Assembly (NCBI RefSeq): GCF_014649015.1
Contig: NZ_BMSF01000010.1
Coordinates: 276,431-340,430, forward strand
Length of the DNA stretch: 64,000 nucleotides
Source: Streptomyces narbonensis
GTDB taxonomy: Bacteria; Actinomycetota; Actinomycetes; Streptomycetales; Streptomycetaceae
Reading direction: 5' to 3'
Shown here: in pieces, positions 41,659-50,007 of the stretch
How positions within the stretch are numbered: position 1 is the first letter of the stretch
Layout: each line of letters begins with the position of its first letter
Notes under the pieces: model-generated
The model's input: only the letters and a program-made list of their open reading frames with translations
Databases searched by the model: none
Told to the model about the DNA's origin: nothing
Made by a program: the position numbers and the translations under genes

Positions 41659-42837
41659 CTAGTAGACCGGCTTCTCGGGCTCGATCTGGTGGACCCAGCC
41701 GATCACGCCGCCGCCGACGTGCACCGCGTCCGCGAAGCCCGCGGACTTGAGCACCGCGAGGACTTCCGCACTGCGGACACCCGTCTTGCAGTGCAGGACG
41801 ATCCGCTTGTCCTGCGGGAGGTCCTGGAGGGCGGTGCCCATCAGGAACTCGTTCTTCGGGATCAGTCGCGCACCGGGGATCGAGACGATCTCGTACTCGT
41901 TCGGCTCGCGGACATCGATGATGTCGATGTTCTCGCCCTCGTCGATCCACTCCTTGAGCTGCTTCGGAGTGATCGTCGAGCCGAGCGCCGCCTCCTGGGC
42001 CTCCTCGGACACGACGCCGCAGAAGGCCTCGTAGTCGATGAGCTCGGTGACGGTCGGGTTCTCGCCGCAGACCGCGCAGCCGGGGTCCTTGCGGACCTTG
42101 ACCTGGCGGTACTGCATCTCCAGGGCGTCGTAGATCATCAGGCGGCCGACCAGCGGGTCGCCCACGCCGGCGAGCACCTTGATGGCCTCGGTGACCTGGA
42201 TGGAGCCGATGGACGCGCACAGCACGCCCAGGACGCCGCCCTCGGCGCAGGACGGGACCATGCCCGGCGGCGGGGGCTCCGGGTAGAGGCAGCGGTAGCA
42301 GGGGCCGTACTCGGACCAGAAGACCGAGGCCTGACCGTCGAAGCGGTAGATCGAACCCCAGACGTACGGCTTGTTGAGCAGCACGCAGGCGTCGTTGACC
42401 AGGTAGCGCGTGGCGAAGTTGTCCGTGCCGTCGACGATCAGGTCGTACTGGCTGAAGATGTCCATCACGTTCTCGGCTTCGAGCCGCTCTTCGTGGAGGA
42501 TCACGTTCACGTACGGGTTGATGCCGAGCACGCTGTCGCGCGCCGAGGCGGCCTTGGACCGGCCGATGTCGGCCTGGCTGTGGATGATCTGGCGCTGGAG
42601 GTTCGACTCGTCGACCTCGTCGAACTCCACGATGCCGAGCGTGCCCACGCCGGCGGCGGCCAGGTACATCAGCGCCGGCGAGCCGAGACCGCCGGCGCCG
42701 ACACACAGCACCTTCGCGTTCTTCAGCCGCTTCTGCCCGTCCATCCCGACGTCCGGGATGATCAGGTGGCGGGAGTACCTGCGGACCTCGTCTACGGTGA
42801 GCTCGGCAGCCGGCTCGACCAGGGGTGGCAGCGACAC
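41659..42837 (-). CDS. moeZ: Adenylyltransferase/sulfurtransferase MoeZ
   Basis: The 392-aa protein has an N-terminal E1/ThiF domain (GAGGLGSP near 47-54, NLQRQIIHSQADIG, DGTDNF, two CxxC zinc pairs CYRC and CAVC) and a C-terminal rhodanese domain (IDVREPNEYEIV, catalytic Cys in HCKTGVRS). MoeZ adenylates and thiocarboxylates ubiquitin-like carriers (MoaD, CysO, ThiS-type) for molybdopterin, cysteine and natural-product sulfur pathways. The GTG at 42837 has CGGAG upstream. The orthologue Rv3206c lies in the same neighbourhood. Confidence 0.96.
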   Translation of the reverse strand: MSLPPLVEPAAELTVDEVRRYSRHLIIPDVGMDGQKRLKNAKVLCVGAGGLGSPALMYLAAAGVGTLGIVEFDEVDESNLQRQIIHSQADIGRSKAASARDSVLGINPYVNVILHEERLEAENVMDIFSQYDLIVDGTDNFATRYLVNDACVLLNKPYVWGSIYRFDGQASVFWSEYGPCYRCLYPEPPPPGMVPSCAEGGVLGVLCASIGSIQVTEAIKVLAGVGDPLVGRLMIYDALEMQYRQVKVRKDPGCAVCGENPTVTELIDYEAFCGVVSEEAQEAALGSTITPKQLKEWIDEGENIDIIDVREPNEYEIVSIPGARLIPKNEFLMGTALQDLPQDKRIVLHCKTGVRSAEVLAVLKSAGFADAVHVGGGVIGWVHQIEPEKPVY

Positions 42838-42900
42838 GGGGACTCCGGTTGTCGGTATGTCAGTACGGTTGTTCTCCCCGTAACACTGCCACGCCCCTCC

Positions 42901-43647
42901 TCATTCCGAGACACCCGGTCCGATCCGCGAGACGATTTCGTCCCAGTAGCCGGGCAGCGAGTGAAATGGCGTGCTTTGTCCCGGACCTCCGGCGCGGTCG
43001 GTGAAGAAGATCGTCCCGGCACCCTGCCAGCGGGCGATCCGCAGCGCCTCCTCCAGGTGCGTGCGCGGGACCCCGTGCACGAGGTGGACGAACTTCGCCT
43101 CCGGGTAGTCGGCGGTCCACTCCGCCACCTGTGACCAGCGGTAGTCCACCCAGGAGCCGGAGAAGGTGACCAGCTGGTCGGCGGTCTCCGCGTACCCCGG
43201 GTGGGGGTGGGTGCCGTGCCCGAGGACGAGGTGCGCCGCGCCGCCGAGGACGGCCTCCAGGGTCGCGGTGAGCCGCCGGGTCCCGGCCAGGTCCGCCCGG
43301 TCGGCGGGGGCCCGGTCCAGGTAGTAGCCGTCCACCTTGTACCAGTCGAGGAAGCGGTGGGCGTCCGAGACCAGCTCCCCGAAGGGGCGGGAGCCGTGCG
43401 CGAGGTCCAGGTGCCCGAGGACCCGGACCCCGGCGTTACGGAGCTTCCCCGCGGCCTCCAGGCAGTGCGGGTCGGGGCGGCTCCCGGGGCCTTCCGCGAC
43501 GTTGAGCACGGCCCAGTGCAGCGGGGTCCCCGGGCGGGTCAGCTCACCCCATTCGACGGGGGCGAGCAGCGGGTGGGCGTAGCCGGGGACGCCCACCCCC
43601 AGGGCCTGGACCGCTCCCGTGGCCGTGGTCGTCGTCAGATGCGACAC
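42901..43647 (-). CDS. Spherulin-4 family protein (Sph3/GH135-like fold)
   Basis: A 248-aa cytoplasmic-looking TIM-barrel protein: VGVPGYAHPL at the N-terminus, VRVLGHLDLAHGSRP, VDGYYLDRAPADR and GTIFFTDRAGG. Spherulin-4 domains include fungal Sph3 (GH135), which cleaves N-acetylgalactosamine-containing polysaccharide. In Sph3 the catalytic segment carries Asp-Glu; here the Asp of YYLD is followed by Arg, so hydrolase activity is doubtful. No signal peptide is seen. It overlaps the end of the epimerase gene by 13 nt, so is translationally linked. The GTG start has GGAGG very close (1 nt), so the exact start is uncertain. Confidence 0.82.
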   Translation of the reverse strand: MSHLTTTTATGAVQALGVGVPGYAHPLLAPVEWGELTRPGTPLHWAVLNVAEGPGSRPDPHCLEAAGKLRNAGVRVLGHLDLAHGSRPFGELVSDAHRFLDWYKVDGYYLDRAPADRADLAGTRRLTATLEAVLGGAAHLVLGHGTHPHPGYAETADQLVTFSGSWVDYRWSQVAEWTADYPEAKFVHLVHGVPRTHLEEALRIARWQGAGTIFFTDRAGGPGQSTPFHSLPGYWDEIVSRIGPGVSE

Positions 43648-44606
43648 GCCGCCTCCATCCAGATGTCGGCGAGCGACTCCTCCAGGTTGATCCGGGGCCG
43701 CCAGCCGAGCCGGTCGCGGGCGGTCCTGACGTCGGCCTGCTGCCAGGGGCCGCAGCCGTCGGGGTAGGGGTAGGGGGCGGAGGCCAGCTGGTCGGCGATG
43801 GTGCCCTCGGTGCGGGGCGCGCCGATCATGGGGCGCTGCGGGATGCCGTGCGGGGCGTCCAGCTCGTGGAGGTTGCCGGCGTAGCCGGCGACCCGGGCGA
43901 GCACGGCGGCGGCGTCCCGGAGCCGGACCGCGCGGCCGGTGCCGATGTTGACGACGCCCTGGGCTGCGGACAGGGATGCCGCGTGGACGGCCCTGGCCAC
44001 GTCCCGTACGTCGACGAAGTCGCGCTGCACGCCGAGTCCGCTGAGCTTGAGCTCGCCGTCCCCCGCCTGCATCGCGCGGCGCATCGCCTCGGCGAGGCGG
44101 CCGAGGGGGGAGCCGGCGGGTGTGCCGGGGCCGACGGGCGAGAACACCCTCAGGACGACGGCGTCGAGGCCCGAGCCGAGGACGAGTTCGGTCGCGGCCA
44201 GCTTGGACACGCCGTATGGGCCGCCGGGGCGGGGCACGGCGTCCTCGGCGGTGGAGGAGCCGGGCTGGCTCGGCCCGTACTCCGAGGCGCAGCCGACCTG
44301 GACGAGCCGGGCTCCGCAGCCGCTGCGGCGCAGGGCCTCGCAGACGGTGGCGACGGCGATGGTGTTGTGCCGGGTCAGCTCGCGGGCGCCGCCGCGGGTG
44401 GCGCCCGCGCAGTTGACGACGACTCCCGGGTGGACGGCGTCCAGGAAGCGGGTGAGCGCTCCGGGGCTGCCGGAGGCGAGGTCGAAGCGCACGTCGGCGT
44501 CGTCGCCGCGGCCGAGGGCGGTGAGGTGGACGGCCGGGTCGGCGAGCAGCCGGTCGGCGACGAAGCGTCCGATGAAGCCGTTGGCTCCGAGCAGAAGCAC
44601 CCTCAT
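43635..44606 (-). CDS. NAD-dependent sugar epimerase/dehydratase (extended SDR)
   Basis: The 323-aa enzyme has NAD-binding GANGFIG (7-13), VNCAGATRGG, QVGCASEYG, the catalytic YGVSK pair and SGLGVQRDFVDVRDVARAV. This is a complete extended-SDR signature of nucleotide-sugar epimerases/dehydratases; specificity is not deducible. Within the operon (glycosyltransferase, membrane protein, epimerase, spherulin-4 protein) it could supply the activated sugar, as PelX or Uge3 do elsewhere. AGGGG lies before the ATG. Confidence 0.9.
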   Translation of the reverse strand: MRVLLLGANGFIGRFVADRLLADPAVHLTALGRGDDADVRFDLASGSPGALTRFLDAVHPGVVVNCAGATRGGARELTRHNTIAVATVCEALRRSGCGARLVQVGCASEYGPSQPGSSTAEDAVPRPGGPYGVSKLAATELVLGSGLDAVVLRVFSPVGPGTPAGSPLGRLAEAMRRAMQAGDGELKLSGLGVQRDFVDVRDVARAVHAASLSAAQGVVNIGTGRAVRLRDAAAVLARVAGYAGNLHELDAPHGIPQRPMIGAPRTEGTIADQLASAPYPYPDGCGPWQQADVRTARDRLGWRPRINLEESLADIWMEAACRI

Positions 44607-44749
44607 CGTGCGGCCCCTACGTGCCGACCGGCCGGTCCTTGGGATGGAGGGGTCATGATCTTCGGTCTCCTTGCGGGGTGATGAGAGAGGTGGCGGGGGC
44701 CCGCCCGCGGCGTCGGCTCCGCGGGTGGGCGGGGGGTTCACTGGGGTTC

Positions 44750-46492
44750 TCAGGGGGTGGCGTGGGCCGAGGCCCGGGCGAGGGCGCCGGTCGCGTGGGC
44801 CAGCAGGCCGAGCGCGGCGGCGCCGCAGACGAGGGTGGGTACGGCCCCCGGTCCGGCGGCTTCGGTGAGCGCGCGCACGGGGGCGGCGAGCGCTTCGAAG
44901 CCGGGGGCGGGGACACGGGCGGCGAGGACGCTCGCGAGGGCGAGGGCCTCGGCGGCGCAGGCGGCGGCGAGTGCGGCGGAGGCCGTCTCGGGGAAGCCGT
45001 GCACGGTGAGGAGCCGGGCGAGCAGCAGGAGCGCGCCGAGGGCGAGGGCTCCGGGGCTGAATCCGGTGAGGGCCAGGAGCCCCGTGAGGGCGAGGAGCTG
45101 GAGCGTCACGGTGCCGAGGAGCAGGGGCCTGGCCTGGGCGGCGAAGTCCGCGAGTCCCCGACTCTCGGCGATCCGGCGGCGGGCCGAGCTCGCGAAGAGG
45201 TGGGCGCCCCAGGCGGCGGGGGCGACGGCCAGGGCGAGGGGCAGGAGGGGGCCCGGGGTGAGGTCCCAGGGCCCGTCGGGGCCGCCCGTCAGCACCTGTG
45301 CCAGGAGTCCGTCGCCGGCGACCGCGTACGCGAGGAGCCAGAGGGTCCAGAGGCCGGCGGCGGGCACGGTCCGGCCGCCGGGGGCGCGGAGCGGTCCGCG
45401 CCGGACGGCGAGGACGAGCGCGCCGGTGAGCGCGAGGGCCCCGGCGGTGCCGACGGCGAGGCGTCCGGACCCGTCGGCGAGGGTGAGCCCGAGCCCGGCG
45501 AGCGCGGCGGCGGCGCCGGGCGCGAGGGCGGCGAGCACCCACGGGGCGCGGACCGGCTCGGAGGGCGCCGGGTCCGGGGGCGTGCCGGCGCCGCGGGGCA
45601 CGCGCGCGTACAGCTCCTCGGCGAGCGAGAAGACGTCTCGGTGCCGGAAGCGGGCGGCGGTCCGGTCGGTGAACCCCTGCGCTTCGAGCCCGGCGGCGAT
45701 CTCCAGCGGGTCGACGGCGCGCTCGCAGAGCTCCCGGTGCCGGTGCATGAGCACCTTGACCGGGTCGGCGGTGCCGCGCCGGGGCCTGGGGGCGGAGACC
45801 GAGAGGGCGGGCGCCGGCGCACCCGGCCCCTCGGCCGGCTCGGGGGCCGCGACGGCGGGCGTGAGGCCTTGGGCGGCGGGGGTGAGCCCTTCGGCGGCGG
45901 GGGTGAGGACGTCGCCGGCCGGGGTGAGGCTGTCGGTGGCGGGGGTGAGCCCTTCGGCGGCGGGGGTGAGGACGTCGCCGGCGGTGAGGGCTTCGGTGGC
46001 CGGGGCGCGATCCGCCACGGCCGCCCAGGCGAGACCGCGCTCGGGAGCGTCGGGACGGTCGGCGCCGCCGTAGGCGGACGGGTCGGCCGGTGGGGGTTCG
46101 GTGGTGACCGGGGCTATCCGGGACGGCGCGGCGGCGAGGGGGCCCTCGGCGTCCGGGGCGTCCGGGGCGTCTGGGGTGGCCGGGGCGTCTGGGGCGGCCG
46201 GGGCGTCTGGGGCGTCCTGCGCCGTCGGCGCATCCGGCGCCTTCGACGCGTCCACGACCGTCGGCACGTCCACGGCCGTCGACGCATCGGGTCCGTTCGG
46301 CGCGTCAAGAGCCGTCGGCGCATCCAGGCCCACCGGCGCGTCCAGGCCCACTGGCGTGCCCGCCGCCTCCTCCTCCCGGGCAGTCGCCGTGCCGGTCACG
46401 GTGCCGGACGGAGTCAGGGCCGGGGTCCCGAGGAGGGCTTCGGAGCGGGCGTCCCAGGCTCCGGGGCTCGTGGGGGCGGCGGGGCCGCGCAT
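44750..46492 (-). CDS. Polytopic membrane protein with repetitive N-terminus
   Basis: The 580-aa protein has residues 1 to about 230 as low complexity, with DAP-type repeats (near 46140..46330) and Leu-Thr-Pro-Ala repeats (near 45855..45990). Then comes a short conserved helical domain (MHRHRELCERAVDPLEIA, FRHRDVFSLAEELYARV), then about ten hydrophobic segments to the C-terminus. GAAGGAGG spaced 7 nt before the ATG at 46492 selects this start; an ATG at 46513 overlapping the upstream stop is an alternative. It lies directly after the PelF-like glycosyltransferase, where Pel-type loci have a membrane transporter (PelG), but homology to PelG is not evident by eye. Confidence 0.82.
   Translation of the reverse strand: MRGPAAPTSPGAWDARSEALLGTPALTPSGTVTGTATAREEEAAGTPVGLDAPVGLDAPTALDAPNGPDASTAVDVPTVVDASKAPDAPTAQDAPDAPAAPDAPATPDAPDAPDAEGPLAAAPSRIAPVTTEPPPADPSAYGGADRPDAPERGLAWAAVADRAPATEALTAGDVLTPAAEGLTPATDSLTPAGDVLTPAAEGLTPAAQGLTPAVAAPEPAEGPGAPAPALSVSAPRPRRGTADPVKVLMHRHRELCERAVDPLEIAAGLEAQGFTDRTAARFRHRDVFSLAEELYARVPRGAGTPPDPAPSEPVRAPWVLAALAPGAAAALAGLGLTLADGSGRLAVGTAGALALTGALVLAVRRGPLRAPGGRTVPAAGLWTLWLLAYAVAGDGLLAQVLTGGPDGPWDLTPGPLLPLALAVAPAAWGAHLFASSARRRIAESRGLADFAAQARPLLLGTVTLQLLALTGLLALTGFSPGALALGALLLLARLLTVHGFPETASAALAAACAAEALALASVLAARVPAPGFEALAAPVRALTEAAGPGAVPTLVCGAAALGLLAHATGALARASAHATP
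45855..45990. repeat. In-frame repeats encoding LTPAAEG-type units
   Basis: About six units of roughly 21-24 bp rich in GGGGGTGAG, each encoding a heptad of the form LTPAAEG or VLTPAGD in the minus-strand membrane protein. They predict a flexible extended N-terminal region and are likely length-variable. Confidence 0.75.
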
Positions 46493-46505
46493 GGGGGTGC
46501 CTCCT

Positions 46506-48164
46506 TCAGGCATCGGGGGCTCCTGTGCCCGCGGTCACGGCCTGGTGCGTCCAGCTGCCGGGCACGTGGGCCTCGGCCGGGTGGGCGAAGGGCACGCCGT
46601 CCCCGGGGCGGTGGCGCACCGGCGCGTGGGAGAGGAGTTCCAGGTAGATGCCGCGGAACGCGGCGAGGTTCTGTTCGACGGTGAAGAGTTCGAGCGCGCG
46701 AGCGCGGGCCGCGGCGCCCAGCCGGTGGCGCCGCTCGGGGTCCCTCAGCAGCGCGAGGCAGGCGTCGGCGAGGGCGCGCGGGTTGCGCGGCGGGACGACG
46801 AGACCGGTGCCGCCGATGACCTCGACGACCGCGCCGACGTCGGTCGAGACGGTGGCGCGCGCGCAGAACATGGCCTCGACGAGGCTGGTCGGGAAGCCCT
46901 CGACGACGCTGGAGAGGACGACGACGGCGGCGGAGGCGTAGGTGTCCTCCAGGGTGGGCGCCTCGGGGCCGCCGAGCTCCTCGAAGGTGACGGGGTTCTC
47001 ACCGACGGCATGCGCGACCGGGGCCTCGTCGGGGAAGAGCTGCGCCGCGAAGCCCTTGCAGTGGGTGAGGTACGTGTCGGCGCACGGCTCTGCGGTGGGG
47101 ACGGCGACGATCCGGAGCCGGGCGTCGGGCTGCCGGGCGCGGAGGTCGGCGAAGGCATGCAGCAGGGCGACGAGGTCCTTGGCGGGTTCGACGCGGCCGA
47201 CCCAGACGAGGGTGGCCGGGTCGCCGCTCTCCTCGTCCTCGCCTACCTCGGCGAAGCGGTCGGCGGCGATTCCGGGGTGGACGGTGCGGATGCGGGCACG
47301 GTCGGCGCCGCACTTCTCCTGCCAGCGGCGGGCGTGGGCGTTCCCGGGGGTGAGGAGCGCGGCCTGTCCGTAGGTCTCGGCGGCGATCCGGCCGTGGAGG
47401 GCGGCGAGGAGGCCGCGCAGGGGGGCGGAGCGGTCGGCGACGGCCGGCGAGAGGTAGTGGGCGCGGAGGTGGACGCCGTACTCGGTGACGAGGAGCGGTG
47501 TGCCGAAGAAGCGTTTGGCCAGGAGGCCGGGGAGGGCGGTCGTGCCGCCGGCCGTGGCGTGGCAGAGGTCGACGGCGCCGAGTGCCTCGTCCTCGTACCA
47601 GTCGAGGGAGAGCGGGCGCAGGGCGCGCTCCAGGTGGTCGGCGAAGGCGAGGTGGTCGGGGAGGCAGGCCGCCGCGGCGATCCGGCGTGCGCCGGGGGCG
47701 CGGCAGGCGGTTTCGAGGGCGCGGACGGCGTCGTCGGAGCGCAGGGCGCCGGGCAGTCCGCCGCGCTCGCGGGCGAGGTCGGCGAGGGCGTAGAGGCCGG
47801 TGGCGAAGGACGTCTCGTCGTGCTCGGCGCAGAGGCCGGTGGCGAGGGCGTGGAAGGCCTCGCTGAAGCGGCGGCGGTCACGGCGGCCGTAGGCCCGGCG
47901 GGAGGCGCGGTCGTCGCCGAAGGCGGCCCGCTCGATCCGGCTCGACACGGTCTCGGCGTCGGGGGTGGTGACGTCCCCCGTGCGGCCGGTCCGGGCGTTC
48001 GGCGGCAGGGGCAGCGGCCGTGAGGGCGACGGGGTGCCGGTGGGGCCGAGTGCGTAGAGGTCGAACTGGTGCTGCCCGAGCCCGTGTACGAGCCGTTCGC
48101 ACCAGAGGCCGGCCTCGCCGGTGGCGTACGGGTGGCCACCTTCCGTGAGCAGTCCGATCCGCAT
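46506..48164 (-). CDS. PelF/Gt4C-type family 4 glycosyltransferase
   Basis: The 552-aa protein opens MRIGLLTEGGHPYATGEAG, typical of the DUF3492 N-terminal half of PelF. The C-terminal GT-B half has LVWVGRVEPAKDLVALLHAF, then SSVVEGFPTSLVEAMFCARATVSTDVG (in pieces), the EGFPxxLxEAM donor-sugar motif of GT4 enzymes. No membrane helix, so cytosolic. The ATG at 48164 has GGGGGTG upstream. It is first in an operon with a polytopic membrane protein, epimerase and spherulin-4 protein. The donor sugar is not deducible, but the set suggests an exported amino-sugar polymer. Confidence 0.9.
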   Translation of the reverse strand: MRIGLLTEGGHPYATGEAGLWCERLVHGLGQHQFDLYALGPTGTPSPSRPLPLPPNARTGRTGDVTTPDAETVSSRIERAAFGDDRASRRAYGRRDRRRFSEAFHALATGLCAEHDETSFATGLYALADLARERGGLPGALRSDDAVRALETACRAPGARRIAAAACLPDHLAFADHLERALRPLSLDWYEDEALGAVDLCHATAGGTTALPGLLAKRFFGTPLLVTEYGVHLRAHYLSPAVADRSAPLRGLLAALHGRIAAETYGQAALLTPGNAHARRWQEKCGADRARIRTVHPGIAADRFAEVGEDEESGDPATLVWVGRVEPAKDLVALLHAFADLRARQPDARLRIVAVPTAEPCADTYLTHCKGFAAQLFPDEAPVAHAVGENPVTFEELGGPEAPTLEDTYASAAVVVLSSVVEGFPTSLVEAMFCARATVSTDVGAVVEVIGGTGLVVPPRNPRALADACLALLRDPERRHRLGAAARARALELFTVEQNLAAFRGIYLELLSHAPVRHRPGDGVPFAHPAEAHVPGSWTHQAVTAGTGAPDA

Positions 48165-48247
48165 GAGCACACCCCCGATCTCCCTTGACGACGGCCACCG
48201 TTGGTCCGGCGACTCGCAGCGGGAAGAACGTAAGCGGAGATAACCGG

Positions 48248-48275
48248 GGTGCGACGGACGGTTGTCCGTCGCACC
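48248..48275 (-). terminator. Terminator after the ABC transporter operon
   Basis: A perfect 12-bp stem, GGTGCGACGGAC-GGTT-GTCCGTCGCACC, lies 79 nt past the stop of the ABC ATPase gene and upstream of the glycosyltransferase gene. It separates the two minus-strand operons. Confidence 0.85.
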
Positions 48276-48354
48276 ACCGGAAGGGGTGAATGCACGTAAC
48301 TTTCCCACCCTGGTCGCGTTCGGTCGCGATACGAGGCGGATCGGTTACGGAGTG

Positions 48355-50007
48355 TCAGGCGACGGCCAGTTCCTGACGCCTTCCTCGGCGCTCGGCCGCG
48401 AGGACCGGGTCGAGGGACGGGACGGCGGCGAGGAGCCGGCGCGTGTACGGATCCTGAGGTGCGCCGTACACCTCCTCGACCGTGCCCTGCTCGACGATCC
48501 GGCCGCCGTGCATGACGGCGACGCGGTCGCTGACCTGGCGGACGACGGCGAGGTCGTGGGCGATGAAGACGAGCCCGAGGCCCAGTTCGGCCTGGAGATC
48601 GGCGAGCAGCGCGGTCACCTGTGCCTGGGTGGTGACGTCGAGCGCGGAGACGGGTTCGTCGCAGACGACGACCCGGGGTCCGGCGGCGAGCGCGCGGGCG
48701 ATGCCGACGCGCTGCCGTTGTCCGCCGCTGAACTCGTGCGGGTAGGCCGTGTACCGGTCGGGTTCGAGCCCCACCCGGTCGAGCAGCTCCCGCACCCGGG
48801 CGCGGATCCGGGTCTCGTCGCGCTGCCCCGCCGCGCGCAGCGGGTCGGCGATCGACTCGCCCACGGAGCGGCGCGGATTGAGGGAGGAGACGGGGTCCTG
48901 GAAGACCATCTGGAGCTCGCGGCGGTGCGGGCGCAGCTCCCGCTCGGACAGGGTGCCGATCTCCGTACCCCCGTAACGGAGCCGGCCCCCCGTCGGGTCG
49001 AGGAGCCGCACGAGCATGCGGCCGAGGGTCGTCTTGCCGCTCCCGGACTCCCCGACGACGCCCAGGGTCTCGCCGGCGTGGACGGTGAGCGAGACACCGT
49101 CGACCGCGGTGACCGTGCGCTTTCCGCGGCCGAACTCCCGCCGCAGGTCGACCGCTTCGAGGAGCGGCTCGCCCTTGGGCGCGGGGGCGGCGGGCCGCAG
49201 CGGCCCGTCGAGCCGGGGCACGGCGCCGAGCAGCCTTCGCGTGTACGGCTCCGAGGGCGCCCCCAACACCCGCGCGACGGGGCCGCGTTCGACCTCGCGG
49301 CCGCCGCGCATGACGAGCACCTCGTCGACGCTCTCGGCGGCCACGCCGACGTCGTGGGTGACGAGGAGCAGGGCTGTGCCGGTCTCGCGCCGGAGCTCGT
49401 GAAGCAGGTCGAGGATCTGGGCCTGCACGGTGACGTCGAGTGCGGTGGTCGGCTCGTCGGCGACGATGAGGCGGGGCTCGCAGGCGAGGGCCATGGCGAG
49501 GAGGGCGCGCTGGCGCATGCCGCCGCTGAACTCGTGCGGGCGGGAGCGGGAGCGGCGGGCCGCGTCGGGGATGCCGACCCGGTCGAGGACCTCCACGGCG
49601 CGGGCCCGGGCGTCGCGGCGGGAGCCTCCGGCGTGGATCCGGTGGACCTCGGCGATCTGGTCGCCGACGGCGTAGTAGGGGTCGAGGGCGGACAGCGGGT
49701 CCTGGAAGACCATGGCGGCGACGCCGCCGCGGAGTCTCCGCAGCTCGCCCGGGCCGGCGGCGGCGACGTCGATGCCGCCGACGCGCACGGAGCCGGTGAC
49801 CCGCGCGCCGGTCCCCCGGTGGAGGCCGAGGAGGGCGCCCGCGACGGTGGACTTGCCGCTGCCGGACTCGCCGACGAGGGCCAGGGCGCGGCCTTCGCCG
49901 AGGCGGAGGGAGAGCCCGTCCACGGCCCGCACGGGGTCGCCTTCGCGGTCGAACTCGACGGTGAGGTCCCGGACTTCCACCAGGTGTTCTTCGCTGCGCG
50001 GGGTCAC
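48355..50007 (-). CDS. Fused double ATPase of a peptide/opine-type ABC transporter (DppD-DppF type)
   Basis: The 550-aa protein contains two complete ABC domains. Domain 1 has GESGSGKST, SGGMRQRALLAMALACEP and VADEPTTALDVT. Domain 2 has GESGSGKTT, SGGQRQRVGIARALAAGP and DEPVSALDVT. Each ends with the PYTRRLL sequence characteristic of oligopeptide/dipeptide importer ATPases. Normally these are two proteins (DppD and DppF); here they are joined. The GTG start overlaps the permease stop by 4 nt (GTGA). Last gene of the operon. Confidence 0.93.
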   Translation of the reverse strand: MTPRSEEHLVEVRDLTVEFDREGDPVRAVDGLSLRLGEGRALALVGESGSGKSTVAGALLGLHRGTGARVTGSVRVGGIDVAAAGPGELRRLRGGVAAMVFQDPLSALDPYYAVGDQIAEVHRIHAGGSRRDARARAVEVLDRVGIPDAARRSRSRPHEFSGGMRQRALLAMALACEPRLIVADEPTTALDVTVQAQILDLLHELRRETGTALLLVTHDVGVAAESVDEVLVMRGGREVERGPVARVLGAPSEPYTRRLLGAVPRLDGPLRPAAPAPKGEPLLEAVDLRREFGRGKRTVTAVDGVSLTVHAGETLGVVGESGSGKTTLGRMLVRLLDPTGGRLRYGGTEIGTLSERELRPHRRELQMVFQDPVSSLNPRRSVGESIADPLRAAGQRDETRIRARVRELLDRVGLEPDRYTAYPHEFSGGQRQRVGIARALAAGPRVVVCDEPVSALDVTTQAQVTALLADLQAELGLGLVFIAHDLAVVRQVSDRVAVMHGGRIVEQGTVEEVYGAPQDPYTRRLLAAVPSLDPVLAAERRGRRQELAVA

